Source: Bdellovibrionales bacterium (lineage in GTDB: Bacteria > Bdellovibrionota > Bacteriovoracia > Bacteriovoracales > Bacteriovoracaceae). Taken from it: a stretch of DNA of 49,263 nucleotides. Each line of letters begins with the position of its first letter. The first letter of the stretch is position 1. A model generated the notes under the pieces. That model did not search any database, was not told the origin of the DNA, and saw only the letters and a program-made list of their open reading frames with translations. Shown one piece after another: positions 19,204 to 29,022 of this stretch. The position numbers and the translations under genes are program-made. The stretch spans positions 1 through 49,263 of the forward strand of contig JAHEZZ010000002.1 of NCBI GenBank assembly GCA_023250815.1, read 5' to 3'.

Positions 19204-22188
19204 AGAGAAATGTTCTATCTGACTTTCGCCTAAAATAAATTGCAACGACAACTCACAAGCATCATGCAAATTCTCTTGATAAATAGAATAAGGGTAAAGT
19301 TGCTCGGTAAATTGCTTTAAGGTCCTCTGGTTCCACTTCTTTAATCGAGCATCAGTGATTATAACACAGCCTGAATCTTCAGTGGTTCTAAGCAATCTGC
19401 CAATCTTTTGCAAAAGAGAGCGAGATCTATAAGCTAAAAAATAATTGCAAAACTCTTGGCCAAAATTTTTTTCATAAAACTCACGCCGTTTCTCTGTGAT
19501 GATATCTTGTCTTAGATCCGGAACTTTATCAATGTAGACGAACTGCAGAGCATTGCCGGGGATATCAATTCCCTCGCCAAAGGATTCCATCCCAAGAAGA
19601 ATACCACAGTCTGTTTTCTTAAATTCCTCAACCACATTAATTCCCATGCCTTGAATAAACAAAGGAATGTCATTGCCAATATTTTTTAAAAGTCTTTCCC
19701 TTGCCTCTTCAAAACGCATTTTAGAAGAATAAAGAAGCAGCGATCTTCCATTAATTTTTTTAATTAGCGGTATAATCTCTTTAAGCGTTTTTTCCACAAA
19801 TAAAGAATCGTATAAAGGTGGAACATCGGAAGAAAAATAAACTCGGCATTTTTTTTGATAGTCATAAACGGAGGGCAGGGAAAGCATTGATTTAAACCTT
19901 TTTTCTGGAGGCAAAAAGATATGGCCAATGGCCCAATCGATGCCTTGATTTTGCCATTTATTATTAGCACCACCAAGGGTTGCTGAAGTAAAAACGACTG
20001 ACAAAGATTTTTGCAGAACTTCATCATGCATTATTTTTCCCACATTAATAGGAATAGAACAAAGTTCTGGCCCGTCTTGTTCGTGATAGCGAAAGACAGA
20101 AATCCATAAATCTTTTGGACTTAGGAAACTATTAATCGTGGAAAGAGTCTCTTCTAACTTTTCAAAAAAACTATTAAATCTGGCAAAGGCCAAAATAACA
20201 TTTTCTTCTTTCTCTCCTTTCACTTTTATTTTATTTTCAAAATCACAGGCGACCAAAAATATCTCTTTTTGCCAAGTCGTTAGGATCGCAGAAATACTTT
20301 GAATACGATTTATAAATGAAACCATTAAACTATCAGTAAACTCAGGGACTCTACCTTCTGTCCCTTGAGCAATAAATAATTCATTCCAATATTGTTCGCT
20401 ATATTTAGGCCTTTTTTTAATCATTTCAATGCCTAAAGAAATCATTGCTTCAAGATGACTTGAAATATCTTGTACCCAATATCTCAGTTCACTTTGCAAA
20501 TGACTAATTGTCTCTCTTCCTTTTTCTAAGTCTTCGCTAAAATATGAAATCAAATAATAAAGTGAACCTAGAGCATTGCCATTTTGCACAGTCTTAATAA
20601 TTTGATCGATTTCTCTGTCGGTCAAAACTTTGGTAAAGGCCCTTGTCGCCTCACCTTCTAATCGATGGGCCTCGTCCACAATAATTCGTGACGGGCGAGG
20701 AATACCTTTGGGCCAAGTCAGCATCAAGGCGTGATTGCCAATAATCACGTCGGCCTCTTTGGCCTTTTTTATTCCGCTAATATAGGAACAGCTGGACTTA
20801 AGAGGGCAGCGGCCACCAACACAAGAGCGAAAATCAACGGCCAACTCTGAAGAAAGGGCGGAAAATTCTTTCCACTTATAGCGCAACACCTGAGGAGTAT
20901 TGTCCCTTGTAATCTCGAGCCCCCAATTGGCCTCTTTAAAAAAAAGCATTTCAAAAAAAATCCAAGAAAATTTTTCGCTATCATCAGTGTCTTTGGAAAA
21001 TAATCCTCCAAATTCCACCATTTTTTCTTTTTGTTTTGATCTAAAAATTAATTCACAAAAATGATTTTGAGTTCCTACCAAGACAGCAACTTTTAAATCA
21101 GAGGATGAAAGAATTTTCTTAACTTTCGGTATATCTTTTTCATAGGCTTGATGCTGAAGCGCCTTGGTTCCAGTGCTAATCAAAATCTGTTCTTTAGAAT
21201 CTTGATTATAAAGAATACTGGGAATGAGATAGGCCAAAGTTTTTCCAGTTCCAGTAGGCGCCTCTATTAAAGCATGAACCTCATTTTTAAAACTTTGCCC
21301 CACTCGTAAGGCCATTTGTTCTTGACCAATTCTGTACTGATAACCTGGTAAAAAATGTTGAATATATTCTTCGTCTTTTAAAATACCCTGAACACTCGAA
21401 GTGGAAAATTCTGAATCTTGGTATTTTTTCTCACTAAATTCATTGCCAATTTCATTCTCTCTTTTGGATTTATTATTTTTAAGTAAACTGATGCAATCAA
21501 ATTGAATGGCTTCTTCAATTTCGCTTATTTCTTGTATTGAAATCCTAGAAAATTTTGCCCACCAATGATCCTTTAAATTGTAATTTTCCCACATCGATTG
21601 CAAACTAAAATACCAACTCCTATCATTTTGAATTTTTCTTAATGTCAAAAGCAAAACTTTAAGCAAATCCAAAGAATCTTCAAGCCCTCTATGATCTTCC
21701 TTTTCTTTAATCCCCAATTCAGAGATAAATGACTCTAAAGAAAGTGAATTCTTTTCCGGATTTAACATTCCTAAAAAATCAATACTATCGACGAAAACTT
21801 GTTTTTTAGAAAACTCTTGAGATAAAAAAGAAAATTCAAAATCTTTATTATGAGCAATGAGAGTTGCCCCTTCCAAATCGTGCAGATGTTCACAGACCTT
21901 GCTCCACTCTGGCGCCAATTTTAAATCAATAGAAGTAATCCCGGTTAATTTTTGGATAAATTGAGAAAGAGGTTTAACTTCATCTTCAAAGGGCCGACCT
22001 TTTTGCGGGTAGCGCACCAAAGAAGAAAATTCTTTTATTTTTCTAGTACCCTCAAATAAAATATAACCGACGTCTATAATGGAATCGACGCTGGGATTTA
22101 TGCCAGAAGTCTCAATATCAATAATCGCCCAACGCCCAAGCTCGCTAGTCATTTTTCTATTTTCAATCTCAGAGTGAATAGTTACCAT
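19195..22188 (-). CDS. dinG: DinG-type helicase with N-terminal DEDDh exonuclease domain
   Basis: AIIDIETSGINP (exo I), LIAHNKDFEFSFL; EAPTGTGKTLAYLIP, DEAHR, GMESFGEGIDIPG. Confidence 0.9.
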   Translation of the reverse strand: MVTIHSEIENRKMTSELGRWAIIDIETSGINPSVDSIIDVGYILFEGTRKIKEFSSLVRYPQKGRPFEDEVKPLSQFIQKLTGITSIDLKLAPEWSKVCEHLHDLEGATLIAHNKDFEFSFLSQEFSKKQVFVDSIDFLGMLNPEKNSLSLESFISELGIKEKEDHRGLEDSLDLLKVLLLTLRKIQNDRSWYFSLQSMWENYNLKDHWWAKFSRISIQEISEIEEAIQFDCISLLKNNKSKRENEIGNEFSEKKYQDSEFSTSSVQGILKDEEYIQHFLPGYQYRIGQEQMALRVGQSFKNEVHALIEAPTGTGKTLAYLIPSILYNQDSKEQILISTGTKALQHQAYEKDIPKVKKILSSSDLKVAVLVGTQNHFCELIFRSKQKEKMVEFGGLFSKDTDDSEKFSWIFFEMLFFKEANWGLEITRDNTPQVLRYKWKEFSALSSELAVDFRSCVGGRCPLKSSCSYISGIKKAKEADVIIGNHALMLTWPKGIPRPSRIIVDEAHRLEGEATRAFTKVLTDREIDQIIKTVQNGNALGSLYYLISYFSEDLEKGRETISHLQSELRYWVQDISSHLEAMISLGIEMIKKRPKYSEQYWNELFIAQGTEGRVPEFTDSLMVSFINRIQSISAILTTWQKEIFLVACDFENKIKVKGEKEENVILAFARFNSFFEKLEETLSTINSFLSPKDLWISVFRYHEQDGPELCSIPINVGKIMHDEVLQKSLSVVFTSATLGGANNKWQNQGIDWAIGHIFLPPEKRFKSMLSLPSVYDYQKKCRVYFSSDVPPLYDSLFVEKTLKEIIPLIKKINGRSLLLYSSKMRFEEARERLLKNIGNDIPLFIQGMGINVVEEFKKTDCGILLGMESFGEGIDIPGNALQFVYIDKVPDLRQDIITEKRREFYEKNFGQEFCNYFLAYRSRSLLQKIGRLLRTTEDSGCVIITDARLKKWNQRTLKQFTEQLYPYSIYQENLHDACELSLQFILGESQIEHFSSF

Positions 22189-22227
22189 GCTGTATAAGAA
22201 CTCAGATTGTACCCAAAGTGATTAATT

Positions 22228-22617
22228 ATGGAACAATTAAATACCGCCCTTCTTTTTCAAGTTCAGTCTACGGTCATAGTGATTATCATGTTTGTGGGAC
22301 TCTACTGGCGAAGAAATAGAAAAAAACATGTACCTGCAATGCTCACTGTTATCATTTGGGATATTTTACTCGTTTTGCAGATTGAACTAAATCGCGGAGC
22401 GGTGGCAAAAGCGGTAAAAGTCGTTAGCAACCGTATGATTTTAAATATACACGTGGGACTTGCTCTTTCTACCGTTTTAATTTATTTCGCCATGCTGTAC
22501 ACGGGGGGAAAAGTGTTAAAAAATAATCTCAGCTATCGCAAGAAACATAAATGGCTCGGTCTTCTCACCGTGACATTACGCCTCTTAACTTATATGACTA
22601 GTTTTTTTGCAGCATAA
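22228..22617 (+). CDS. small multi-TM membrane protein (DUF420-like, tentative)
   Basis: Three to four TM segments. Confidence 0.5.
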   Translation: MEQLNTALLFQVQSTVIVIIMFVGLYWRRNRKKHVPAMLTVIIWDILLVLQIELNRGAVAKAVKVVSNRMILNIHVGLALSTVLIYFAMLYTGGKVLKNNLSYRKKHKWLGLLTVTLRLLTYMTSFFAA

Positions 22618-22632
22618 TAATATGAGGATTCC

Positions 22633-22863
22633 ATGGATTTTGAATTAGTAAAAAAGCTTATTATTTCACAAATTCCCGACGCTGAAGTTGAAGTTTCTGA
22701 TATGACAGGAACCCGCGATCACCTTGATTTAAAAATAACCAGTGATGTGTTTAAAGGAAAAGGGCTACTGGCACAACATCGTTTGGTGATGGATATTTTA
22801 AAAAAATCTTTTTCAGAAGATTTGCACGCAGTTCAAATTAAAACACAAGTTAAAACTTTATAA
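22633..22863 (+). CDS. bolA: BolA/IbaG family protein
   Basis: GLLAQHRLVMDIL plus size and pairing with glutaredoxin. Confidence 0.88.
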   Translation: MDFELVKKLIISQIPDAEVEVSDMTGTRDHLDLKITSDVFKGKGLLAQHRLVMDILKKSFSEDLHAVQIKTQVKTL

Positions 22864-22873
22864 GGGAGATTTT

Positions 22874-23239
22874 ATGCCATTTAATGTCTTAGAAAATACG
22901 GTCGGGGGAAAAAATGTAGAGCTTCCCGCTGGTTCAAATTTACAAGATCAAATTAAAAAACTGATCGCCTCTTCGCCAGTTTTTCTTTTTATGAAAGGCA
23001 CTCCTGATTCACCGATGTGTGGATTTTCTGCCAATGTCGTACGTATTTTAAACGACCAGCAAGTGTCCTTTAATTCATTTGATATTCTTTTAAATGGAGA
23101 AGTTCGTCAGGCGGTAAAAGATTTTTCAAACTGGCCAACTTATCCTCAGCTTTATATTAAAGGTGAACTCATTGGCGGAAATGATATTGTTATGGAAATG
23201 TTAAAAACTGGGGAACTAAAAAAAGTTCTTGAAAACTAA
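22874..23239 (+). CDS. grxD: monothiol glutaredoxin (Grx4 type)
   Basis: FMKGTPDSPMCGFSANVV (CGFS), NWPTYPQLYIKGELIGGNDI. Confidence 0.95.
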   Translation: MPFNVLENTVGGKNVELPAGSNLQDQIKKLIASSPVFLFMKGTPDSPMCGFSANVVRILNDQQVSFNSFDILLNGEVRQAVKDFSNWPTYPQLYIKGELIGGNDIVMEMLKTGELKKVLEN

Positions 23240-24469
23240 TTTTTCTCCCTGCACATTAATCGCCAACATCTTTTGAAAGACACTGGGAAACTCGTTTAAA
23301 AACAAAAAAACAATTTTTTTTATCAACTTTGATGAAGAAAGAAATAAAACAAAAGAGCAATGGTTAACCGTCAAATCTAAATTTCTTTTTCGTTCTTCTT
23401 CAAAATAGCAAAAACACTCATCGATATTTTTAATTTTATCATTTTGATATTCTTTTAAGGCCTTCAAAAGAAGTTGGCATTCATTAAAAGCGCTCGCCAA
23501 TCCCTCGCCCGTTATCCCATCATAAAAAGAAAAGCTGTCGCCCAATAAACAAATCTTTCCCAAACTACCTCTGTTGCTTTTTAAGCCCATCGGGCCAAAA
23601 ACTAAAAAGTCATTTAATGAAATGGCATTCTTCAGCTTTTCTTTTAGTGAAGGAAAATATTTTAAAAAAATTTCTGAGTCACTGCCGGGTTTCATCTGTT
23701 TGGCATTAAAAAGCCAAGTAATTCCAATTTTATCCGAAGACAGTGGAGTAATATAGGCCTCAATCCCATCACCCCAAAGAACCTCTACTTTGTTGCTCCA
23801 TGGCCTTATAGTGTAATGTTCCCTGGCCCCTAAACGGAGTGGAAATTCCCCCTTTCTTTTTAAAATCTGAGGGTATAATAATTGACGTTTAATTTCTAAT
23901 TTTTGTTTAAGTAACGAGCTATGGCCATCACAAAGCAGAACCAAGTCTGCTTCAATTATACTCATAACGTTTGAGTTATTAGAAACGGATTGCTCAGTCA
24001 TAAAAGTAACAAAAGGGCGCACCCCTGTCTTAATATCGACAACCTTCGAGGATGTTTTGATGACAACGCCAGAATCTCTTGCTTTATTAAAGAGTAATTG
24101 AGAAAGCACAGTTCTTTTTATTCCCATTCCTCGTGAATTTTTGGGGAATTTACCTTCCAGGCAAATATTTTGATGAGCAAAATTAATACCTTCAAAATAA
24201 TAATAATTATTTTTATCATTTAAAAAATTTTGATCTAAAATATTTTCATCTTTTAAAAAATCTACCGCCCGAGGCATCAGCCCTTCGCCACAAACTTTAT
24301 CAACTGGAAATTTTTCTTTTTCTAGGACTACAACTTCTTTAATTATTTTAGACAATAAAATAGCGGCCACTAAACCGCAGGGCCCCCCGCCAATAATTAC
24401 AACTTTTGAAATTTTATCTTGCTCCTTGCTGGTCATTCTACTCCATTCTAAAAAGTGAGGCCTCTGCAC
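23216..24469 (-). CDS. FAD-dependent oxidoreductase (geranylgeranyl reductase-like)
   Basis: VVIIGGGPCGLVAAILLSK, CGEGLMPRA, ICLLGDSFSFYDGITGEGLASA. Confidence 0.88.
   Translation of the reverse strand: MQRPHFLEWSRMTSKEQDKISKVVIIGGGPCGLVAAILLSKIIKEVVVLEKEKFPVDKVCGEGLMPRAVDFLKDENILDQNFLNDKNNYYYFEGINFAHQNICLEGKFPKNSRGMGIKRTVLSQLLFNKARDSGVVIKTSSKVVDIKTGVRPFVTFMTEQSVSNNSNVMSIIEADLVLLCDGHSSLLKQKLEIKRQLLYPQILKRKGEFPLRLGAREHYTIRPWSNKVEVLWGDGIEAYITPLSSDKIGITWLFNAKQMKPGSDSEIFLKYFPSLKEKLKNAISLNDFLVFGPMGLKSNRGSLGKICLLGDSFSFYDGITGEGLASAFNECQLLLKALKEYQNDKIKNIDECFCYFEEERKRNLDLTVNHCSFVLFLSSSKLIKKIVFLFLNEFPSVFQKMLAINVQGEKLVFKNFF
23957..23998 (-). repeat. palindromic repeat P1, copy C, in frame inside the FAD oxidoreductase
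   Basis: actgagcaatccgtttctaataactcaaacgttatgagtata; 33/42 identity to copy A; encodes TEQSVSNNSNVMSI. Confidence 0.75.
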
Positions 24470-25505
24470 AAAAACCAGGGCCCATGGCCGTTCCTAGGCC
24501 CATCTGGCCAGACTTAAAATAATTTTTAAAGACTTCATCCAAAATAAGCAAAACACTAGCGGAACTTAAATTTCCATAATTCTCAAGCAGAGAATAACTC
24601 AAATGCAATTCTTTTGAAGTAATACCTAGACCTTGCTCCATACCCTCAAGTACTTTTGGCCCTCCGGGATGAGCAACATAAAATGCAAGATCTTTAATCC
24701 CCAAATGGTGTTGCTCCAAAAATTTTATAAGAAAAGGCGAAACTTTTTCTTTTGCCACTTGAGGGACCTCTTTTCCTAAAACTATTTTAAGTCCAGTATC
24801 AATAAAATCCCAACCCATTACTCTTTGAGTGTTAAAATAAAAGTCGCTTGCACCGCTAATCCATTTAATTTTTTTTATATTAGAATTTTTAGCGAGAGGG
24901 TGCAGATCCCCCACCATACACATGGCGCCAGAACCATCGGCAAAAAGTCCGGTAGAAACCCAATTGGCCACAGAAAAATCATCAAATTGAAAAGTCAGGG
25001 TACAAAGTTCTGTACAAAATAAAACTCCAACAGAGTGAGGATGGCCTACAAGATACTCGGCCATAAGGTTGATACCCGCCATACCCCCGAGGCAGCCTAG
25101 ACCAAAGAGGGGCATTCTTTTTATTGATGGTTTAAAATCCATGGTATTTAAAACTCTGGCATCAAGACTTGGAACTGCCAGACCAGTAACCGTAGAACAC
25201 ATTATAAAATCAACATCCAAGGCCTTGAGATTTGTCTCTTGTAAAACAGTTTTAACTGCCTCGCTAGAAAGTCTGGTGGCCACTTCAATAAATTTATCAT
25301 TTTTATCAGAAAGCCCATTAAGTCGGCCATATTCAATAAGAGGAATCGCCAAAAATCTTTTTTTAACACCTACATTTTTATGAAGTTCAGCGACACGATT
25401 AAAGTGGCCCCTTCTTTCCCACATCGCTTTAATGGCCTCGATAATTTCAAGTTGAGTATGCTCGTTTTCTGGAAGCGCTTTGGAAGTAGAAACGATATAA
25501 GGCAT
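24438..25505 (-). CDS. type III polyketide synthase (chalcone/stilbene synthase family)
   Basis: GLGCLGGMAGINLMAEYL (Cys), YVAHPGGPKVLEG (His), ENYGNLSSASVL (Asn). Confidence 0.92.
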   Translation of the reverse strand: MPYIVSTSKALPENEHTQLEIIEAIKAMWERRGHFNRVAELHKNVGVKKRFLAIPLIEYGRLNGLSDKNDKFIEVATRLSSEAVKTVLQETNLKALDVDFIMCSTVTGLAVPSLDARVLNTMDFKPSIKRMPLFGLGCLGGMAGINLMAEYLVGHPHSVGVLFCTELCTLTFQFDDFSVANWVSTGLFADGSGAMCMVGDLHPLAKNSNIKKIKWISGASDFYFNTQRVMGWDFIDTGLKIVLGKEVPQVAKEKVSPFLIKFLEQHHLGIKDLAFYVAHPGGPKVLEGMEQGLGITSKELHLSYSLLENYGNLSSASVLLILDEVFKNYFKSGQMGLGTAMGPGFCAEASLFRME

Positions 25506-25515
25506 TAGGGGCCCT

Positions 25516-26211
25516 TTATTTGAGGGGAATATTGATTTTAAATTTCACTTGAATTTCATCAGATACTTTTGCGACTAAAATTGAAGGATCTGGAATTTCT
25601 AATTCTTTTAAACTTAAAATAGTTTGGCCTTCACTTCTAAGCCACGCCTCATTATTTAAGGTGCTTTTAAAAATTTTTATTTTTAATTTTATATTTTTTT
25701 CTTTTCCTCGAATAAAAATAACTCCCATAACTTCTTCTTCATTGGCCTCCGTTGGACTTATTTTAACCGGGCCTTGAATCATGATTTTAATATCCATAAA
25801 TTGGGGAGACCCCAAACATAACTCGTGCAACTTTTTATCTCGCGACTCTTGATCTGTATCCATACTTAAAATGGGAAAGATCACCTCCATTCCCTCTACT
25901 GATTCTTGAGTTAAGAGGCCTTGCGCTTTGTAATTTTTGACCAGGCCCGAAACCTGAGATGAAAAAAGACCAATTTTGGTACTCGTCACCATAAAACTCA
26001 AACCTTCACTGAGTGGAACAAGTTCTCCTTCGTATGCCTTATGTGCTTCTGTAAAATTTTCGAAATTTTTAGAGTAAGACAATTTCTGGTTCTTGGCCTT
26101 GGCAATTGGCACTAATAGAAAAAAAAGAAGCACAAAAATTAAAGTTCTATACATCACATTTACACTCACCAGGTTTGAGTTTTCCGCTGCGGACATCTCA
26201 GTATAATTCAC
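25516..26211 (-). CDS. secreted YceI-like protein
   Basis: Signal peptide MYRTLIFVLLFFLLVPIAKA; YceI-like layout; true start probably MYRTL, since upstream residues fall in repeat P1-B. Confidence 0.65.
   Translation of the reverse strand: MNYTEMSAAENSNLVSVNVMYRTLIFVLLFFLLVPIAKAKNQKLSYSKNFENFTEAHKAYEGELVPLSEGLSFMVTSTKIGLFSSQVSGLVKNYKAQGLLTQESVEGMEVIFPILSMDTDQESRDKKLHELCLGSPQFMDIKIMIQGPVKISPTEANEEEVMGVIFIRGKEKNIKLKIKIFKSTLNNEAWLRSEGQTILSLKELEIPDPSILVAKVSDEIQVKFKINIPLK
26161..26202 (-). repeat. palindromic repeat P1, copy B
   Basis: actgagatgtccgcagcggaaaactcaaacctggtgagtgta; 35/42 identity to copy A. Confidence 0.75.
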
Positions 26212-26353
26212 AAAGAAGTCATTCTCACAACATATCCAATCACTGTCAATCTGATCTCATCAGGTAAAGGCCCAAAACAACACAATGCGCGAGCAGAGAA
26301 ATCATCGACTTTCGCTGCACTTTTAGGGACAATTCCCCCATTGTGAGGCACCC

Positions 26354-27622
26354 ATGTTGACAAATATTTTAATAGTCATTTTTTGTTTTCTTTTTGTCGC
26401 TCTTATTGCGATCTTCATTTTAAACAGACAACTCAAACAGCAAAAAGAAAAACACTTTGCTGAAATTTTAGAGTTAGAAAAAAATAAAACTGCCCTCCTT
26501 AGTGAAAATGATTTTTTAAAAAGAAGCACTCAATCGGAACAGGCGAAATTTTCTCAAAAAATAAAAGAGATGGAGATGAGTTTTGAAAATTTGGCCAATC
26601 GAATTTTTGACGATAAAGCAAAGGTTCATCGGGCAGAAGCGGAAAAAAATATTCAGTTTTTAATTTCTCCATTGAAAGAAAAAATGGGCGAATTTCAAAA
26701 AAGAGTAGAAGATACTTACAACCAAGAAATGCGTGAGCGGGCCTCACTCAAAGCAGAGATTCAACAAATTATTCTCACCACCAAGGAAATGGGATTTGAA
26801 ACCAAAAACCTAACTAAGGCCTTAAGGGGCGATGTCAAAACTCAGGGCACATGGGGAGAATTTGTACTTGAAAGACTGCTACAATCAGTTGGACTGCGCG
26901 CTGGTGAAGAATACATCCTACAAGGAAAAGATCTCAAACTTAAATCAGATGAAGGTTTTACTCAAAGACCAGATGTCATTCTTAATCTGCCTGATGATAA
27001 ACATTTGATCATCGATTCGAAAGTTACCTTAGTCTCCTATGAAAGAGCAGTAAATTGCGAAAATACACAAGAAAAAGAAAAAAACCTACAAGATTTTATC
27101 AGAAGTCTGAAGGAGCACATCAAAGGGCTGGCGAATAAAAACTATCAAAATTTAGAAAACCTAAAGACTCCAGAATTTGTACTATTATTTTTTCCCATTG
27201 AAGGAGCTTTTGCTGAAGCACTTCGAGTTGACCCCCATTTATTTCAAGATGCCTGGGATAAAAATATTATAATCGTAGGGCCAACGACACTCCTCGCAAC
27301 TTTAAAAACGGTAGCATCTTTATGGAAACAAGAAAAACAAAGTAAAAATTCGCTTTTGATGGCAAAGGAATGTGGGCTGCTTTACGATAAGTTTTGCGGA
27401 TTTTTATCTGATTTGGAAAAGATGGGGGATCATCTCAAGAAAGCACAAAGCGCTTACAGTGAATCGATGGAAAAAATGCGAACAGGAAGAGGAAACTTAA
27501 TTGATAAAGTAGAAAAAATTAAAATTCTAGGGGCAAAAACTTCAAAACAAATACCGGAAAAATTCAAACAAGACGACGATAATATGGTTGCTCAAATATC
27601 ACAATTTGAGAAAGAATTATGA
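26354..27622 (+). CDS. rmuC: RmuC family DNA recombination protein
   Basis: KTQGTWGEFVLERLLQSVGLRAGEEY, RPDVILNLPDDKHLIIDSKVTL. Confidence 0.92.
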   Translation: MLTNILIVIFCFLFVALIAIFILNRQLKQQKEKHFAEILELEKNKTALLSENDFLKRSTQSEQAKFSQKIKEMEMSFENLANRIFDDKAKVHRAEAEKNIQFLISPLKEKMGEFQKRVEDTYNQEMRERASLKAEIQQIILTTKEMGFETKNLTKALRGDVKTQGTWGEFVLERLLQSVGLRAGEEYILQGKDLKLKSDEGFTQRPDVILNLPDDKHLIIDSKVTLVSYERAVNCENTQEKEKNLQDFIRSLKEHIKGLANKNYQNLENLKTPEFVLLFFPIEGAFAEALRVDPHLFQDAWDKNIIIVGPTTLLATLKTVASLWKQEKQSKNSLLMAKECGLLYDKFCGFLSDLEKMGDHLKKAQSAYSESMEKMRTGRGNLIDKVEKIKILGAKTSKQIPEKFKQDDDNMVAQISQFEKEL

Positions 27623-29022
27623 CTTCATCAATCACCCTCAAATTTTTTGGTGCAGCAAAAACGGTAACAGGAAGTAAAACACTCTTAAAATTTAAAAATA
27701 ACAAAAATAGTGCCAAGGTCTTAGTCGACTGTGGGTTATTTCAAGGCCCAAAAAAACTTCGAGAACTCAATTGGAAATTATTCCCTCATGCCGAAGAAAT
27801 CGACGCCATTATTTTAACTCATGCTCACCTCGACCATTCTGGTTATATTCCCAAATTAGTAAAGGAGGGATTCAGGGGAAAAATCTACTGCACACCTGCA
27901 ACTTTTGAACTGACGCAAATTATTTTAAGAGACTCTGCCCATCTACAAGAAGAAGATGCAATCTATGCCAATAAATCAAAATACTCCAGACACGTTCCTG
28001 CCTTACCTCTTTATACGGTTGAAGATGCTGAAAAATCCCTGAAATATTTTAGCTGTATCGAGCAACATCATTGGGTGGAACTATGCTTGGGATTAAGTTT
28101 TCAATTTTTTAGGGCCGGGCATATTTTAGGATCATCACTTGCGCAATTTTCTTATTCTGAAGAAAACAATATTAAGCTGCTTACTTTCTCTGGAGACTTA
28201 GGACAAGACCGCTCAGAAGTTATTAAGGGCCCAGATCATCTCACGGAAACTGACATTTTAGTATTAGAGTCCACTTATGGGGGGAAAACTCTTCCTAAAA
28301 ATAATATTAAAGTTTCCCTGAAAAATATTATCAACGATACTGCAAAAAATCAGGGAGTGGTGCTCATTCCCGCCTTTAGTATTGGGCGCACCCAAGAAAT
28401 ACTTTATTTAATAGCAGAGTTAGAGCGTGGATCTCTTATTCCCATATTAGATGTCTATCTCGACGGCCCCATGTCTGTTGATGCCACCCAAATTTATGCT
28501 CGCTATCCCGACGAGCTAAAATTAACAGAATTAGAAAAAGGGCGAGTGCCATCACTCACTACTCTTCGTTTTAAAATTATCAAAACGGCGGAAGAATCAA
28601 AAAATTTAAATAAAAAGAAAGGCCCATTTATTGTCATCTCTTCGGCTGGCATGTTGACAGGCGGACGAATTATGCATCATCTAAAAAGCAGATTGCCCTT
28701 TGCTGAAAATGCTCTCGTTTTTATAGGATTTCAGGCACCGGAAACAAAAGGAAGACTGCTCATTGAGGGCCTTCGTACTATTCGCATTCACCACCAAGAA
28801 ATTGAAGTCAAAGCATCAGTACATAATCTAGAAGGAATGTCCGCCCATGCTTATAGCGATGAAATGATAAGCTGGCTTAAAACCATGATTAAACTTCCCA
28901 GCAAAGTTATTCTTAATCATGGCGAAGAAGATTCCCTTCTTGCGCTACAGGAAAAAATTAAAAGGGAAACTTCTATTTTTGATGTTGTCATTGCCGATTA
29001 TCGTCAAGAATTAGAGTTGTGA
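27619..29022 (+). CDS. MBL-fold beta-CASP RNA-processing exonuclease
   Basis: TGSKTLLKF, LTHAHLDHSGYIPKLV, IPAFSIGRTQEILYLI, HAYSDEMISWL. Confidence 0.92.
   Translation: MTSSITLKFFGAAKTVTGSKTLLKFKNNKNSAKVLVDCGLFQGPKKLRELNWKLFPHAEEIDAIILTHAHLDHSGYIPKLVKEGFRGKIYCTPATFELTQIILRDSAHLQEEDAIYANKSKYSRHVPALPLYTVEDAEKSLKYFSCIEQHHWVELCLGLSFQFFRAGHILGSSLAQFSYSEENNIKLLTFSGDLGQDRSEVIKGPDHLTETDILVLESTYGGKTLPKNNIKVSLKNIINDTAKNQGVVLIPAFSIGRTQEILYLIAELERGSLIPILDVYLDGPMSVDATQIYARYPDELKLTELEKGRVPSLTTLRFKIIKTAEESKNLNKKKGPFIVISSAGMLTGGRIMHHLKSRLPFAENALVFIGFQAPETKGRLLIEGLRTIRIHHQEIEVKASVHNLEGMSAHAYSDEMISWLKTMIKLPSKVILNHGEEDSLLALQEKIKRETSIFDVVIADYRQELEL

Noticed and set aside
23870-23890. agggtata in the FAD oxidoreductase as a P2 copy
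   Set aside because: No hairpin and no similarity beyond the short word; LLYPQ is probably native.
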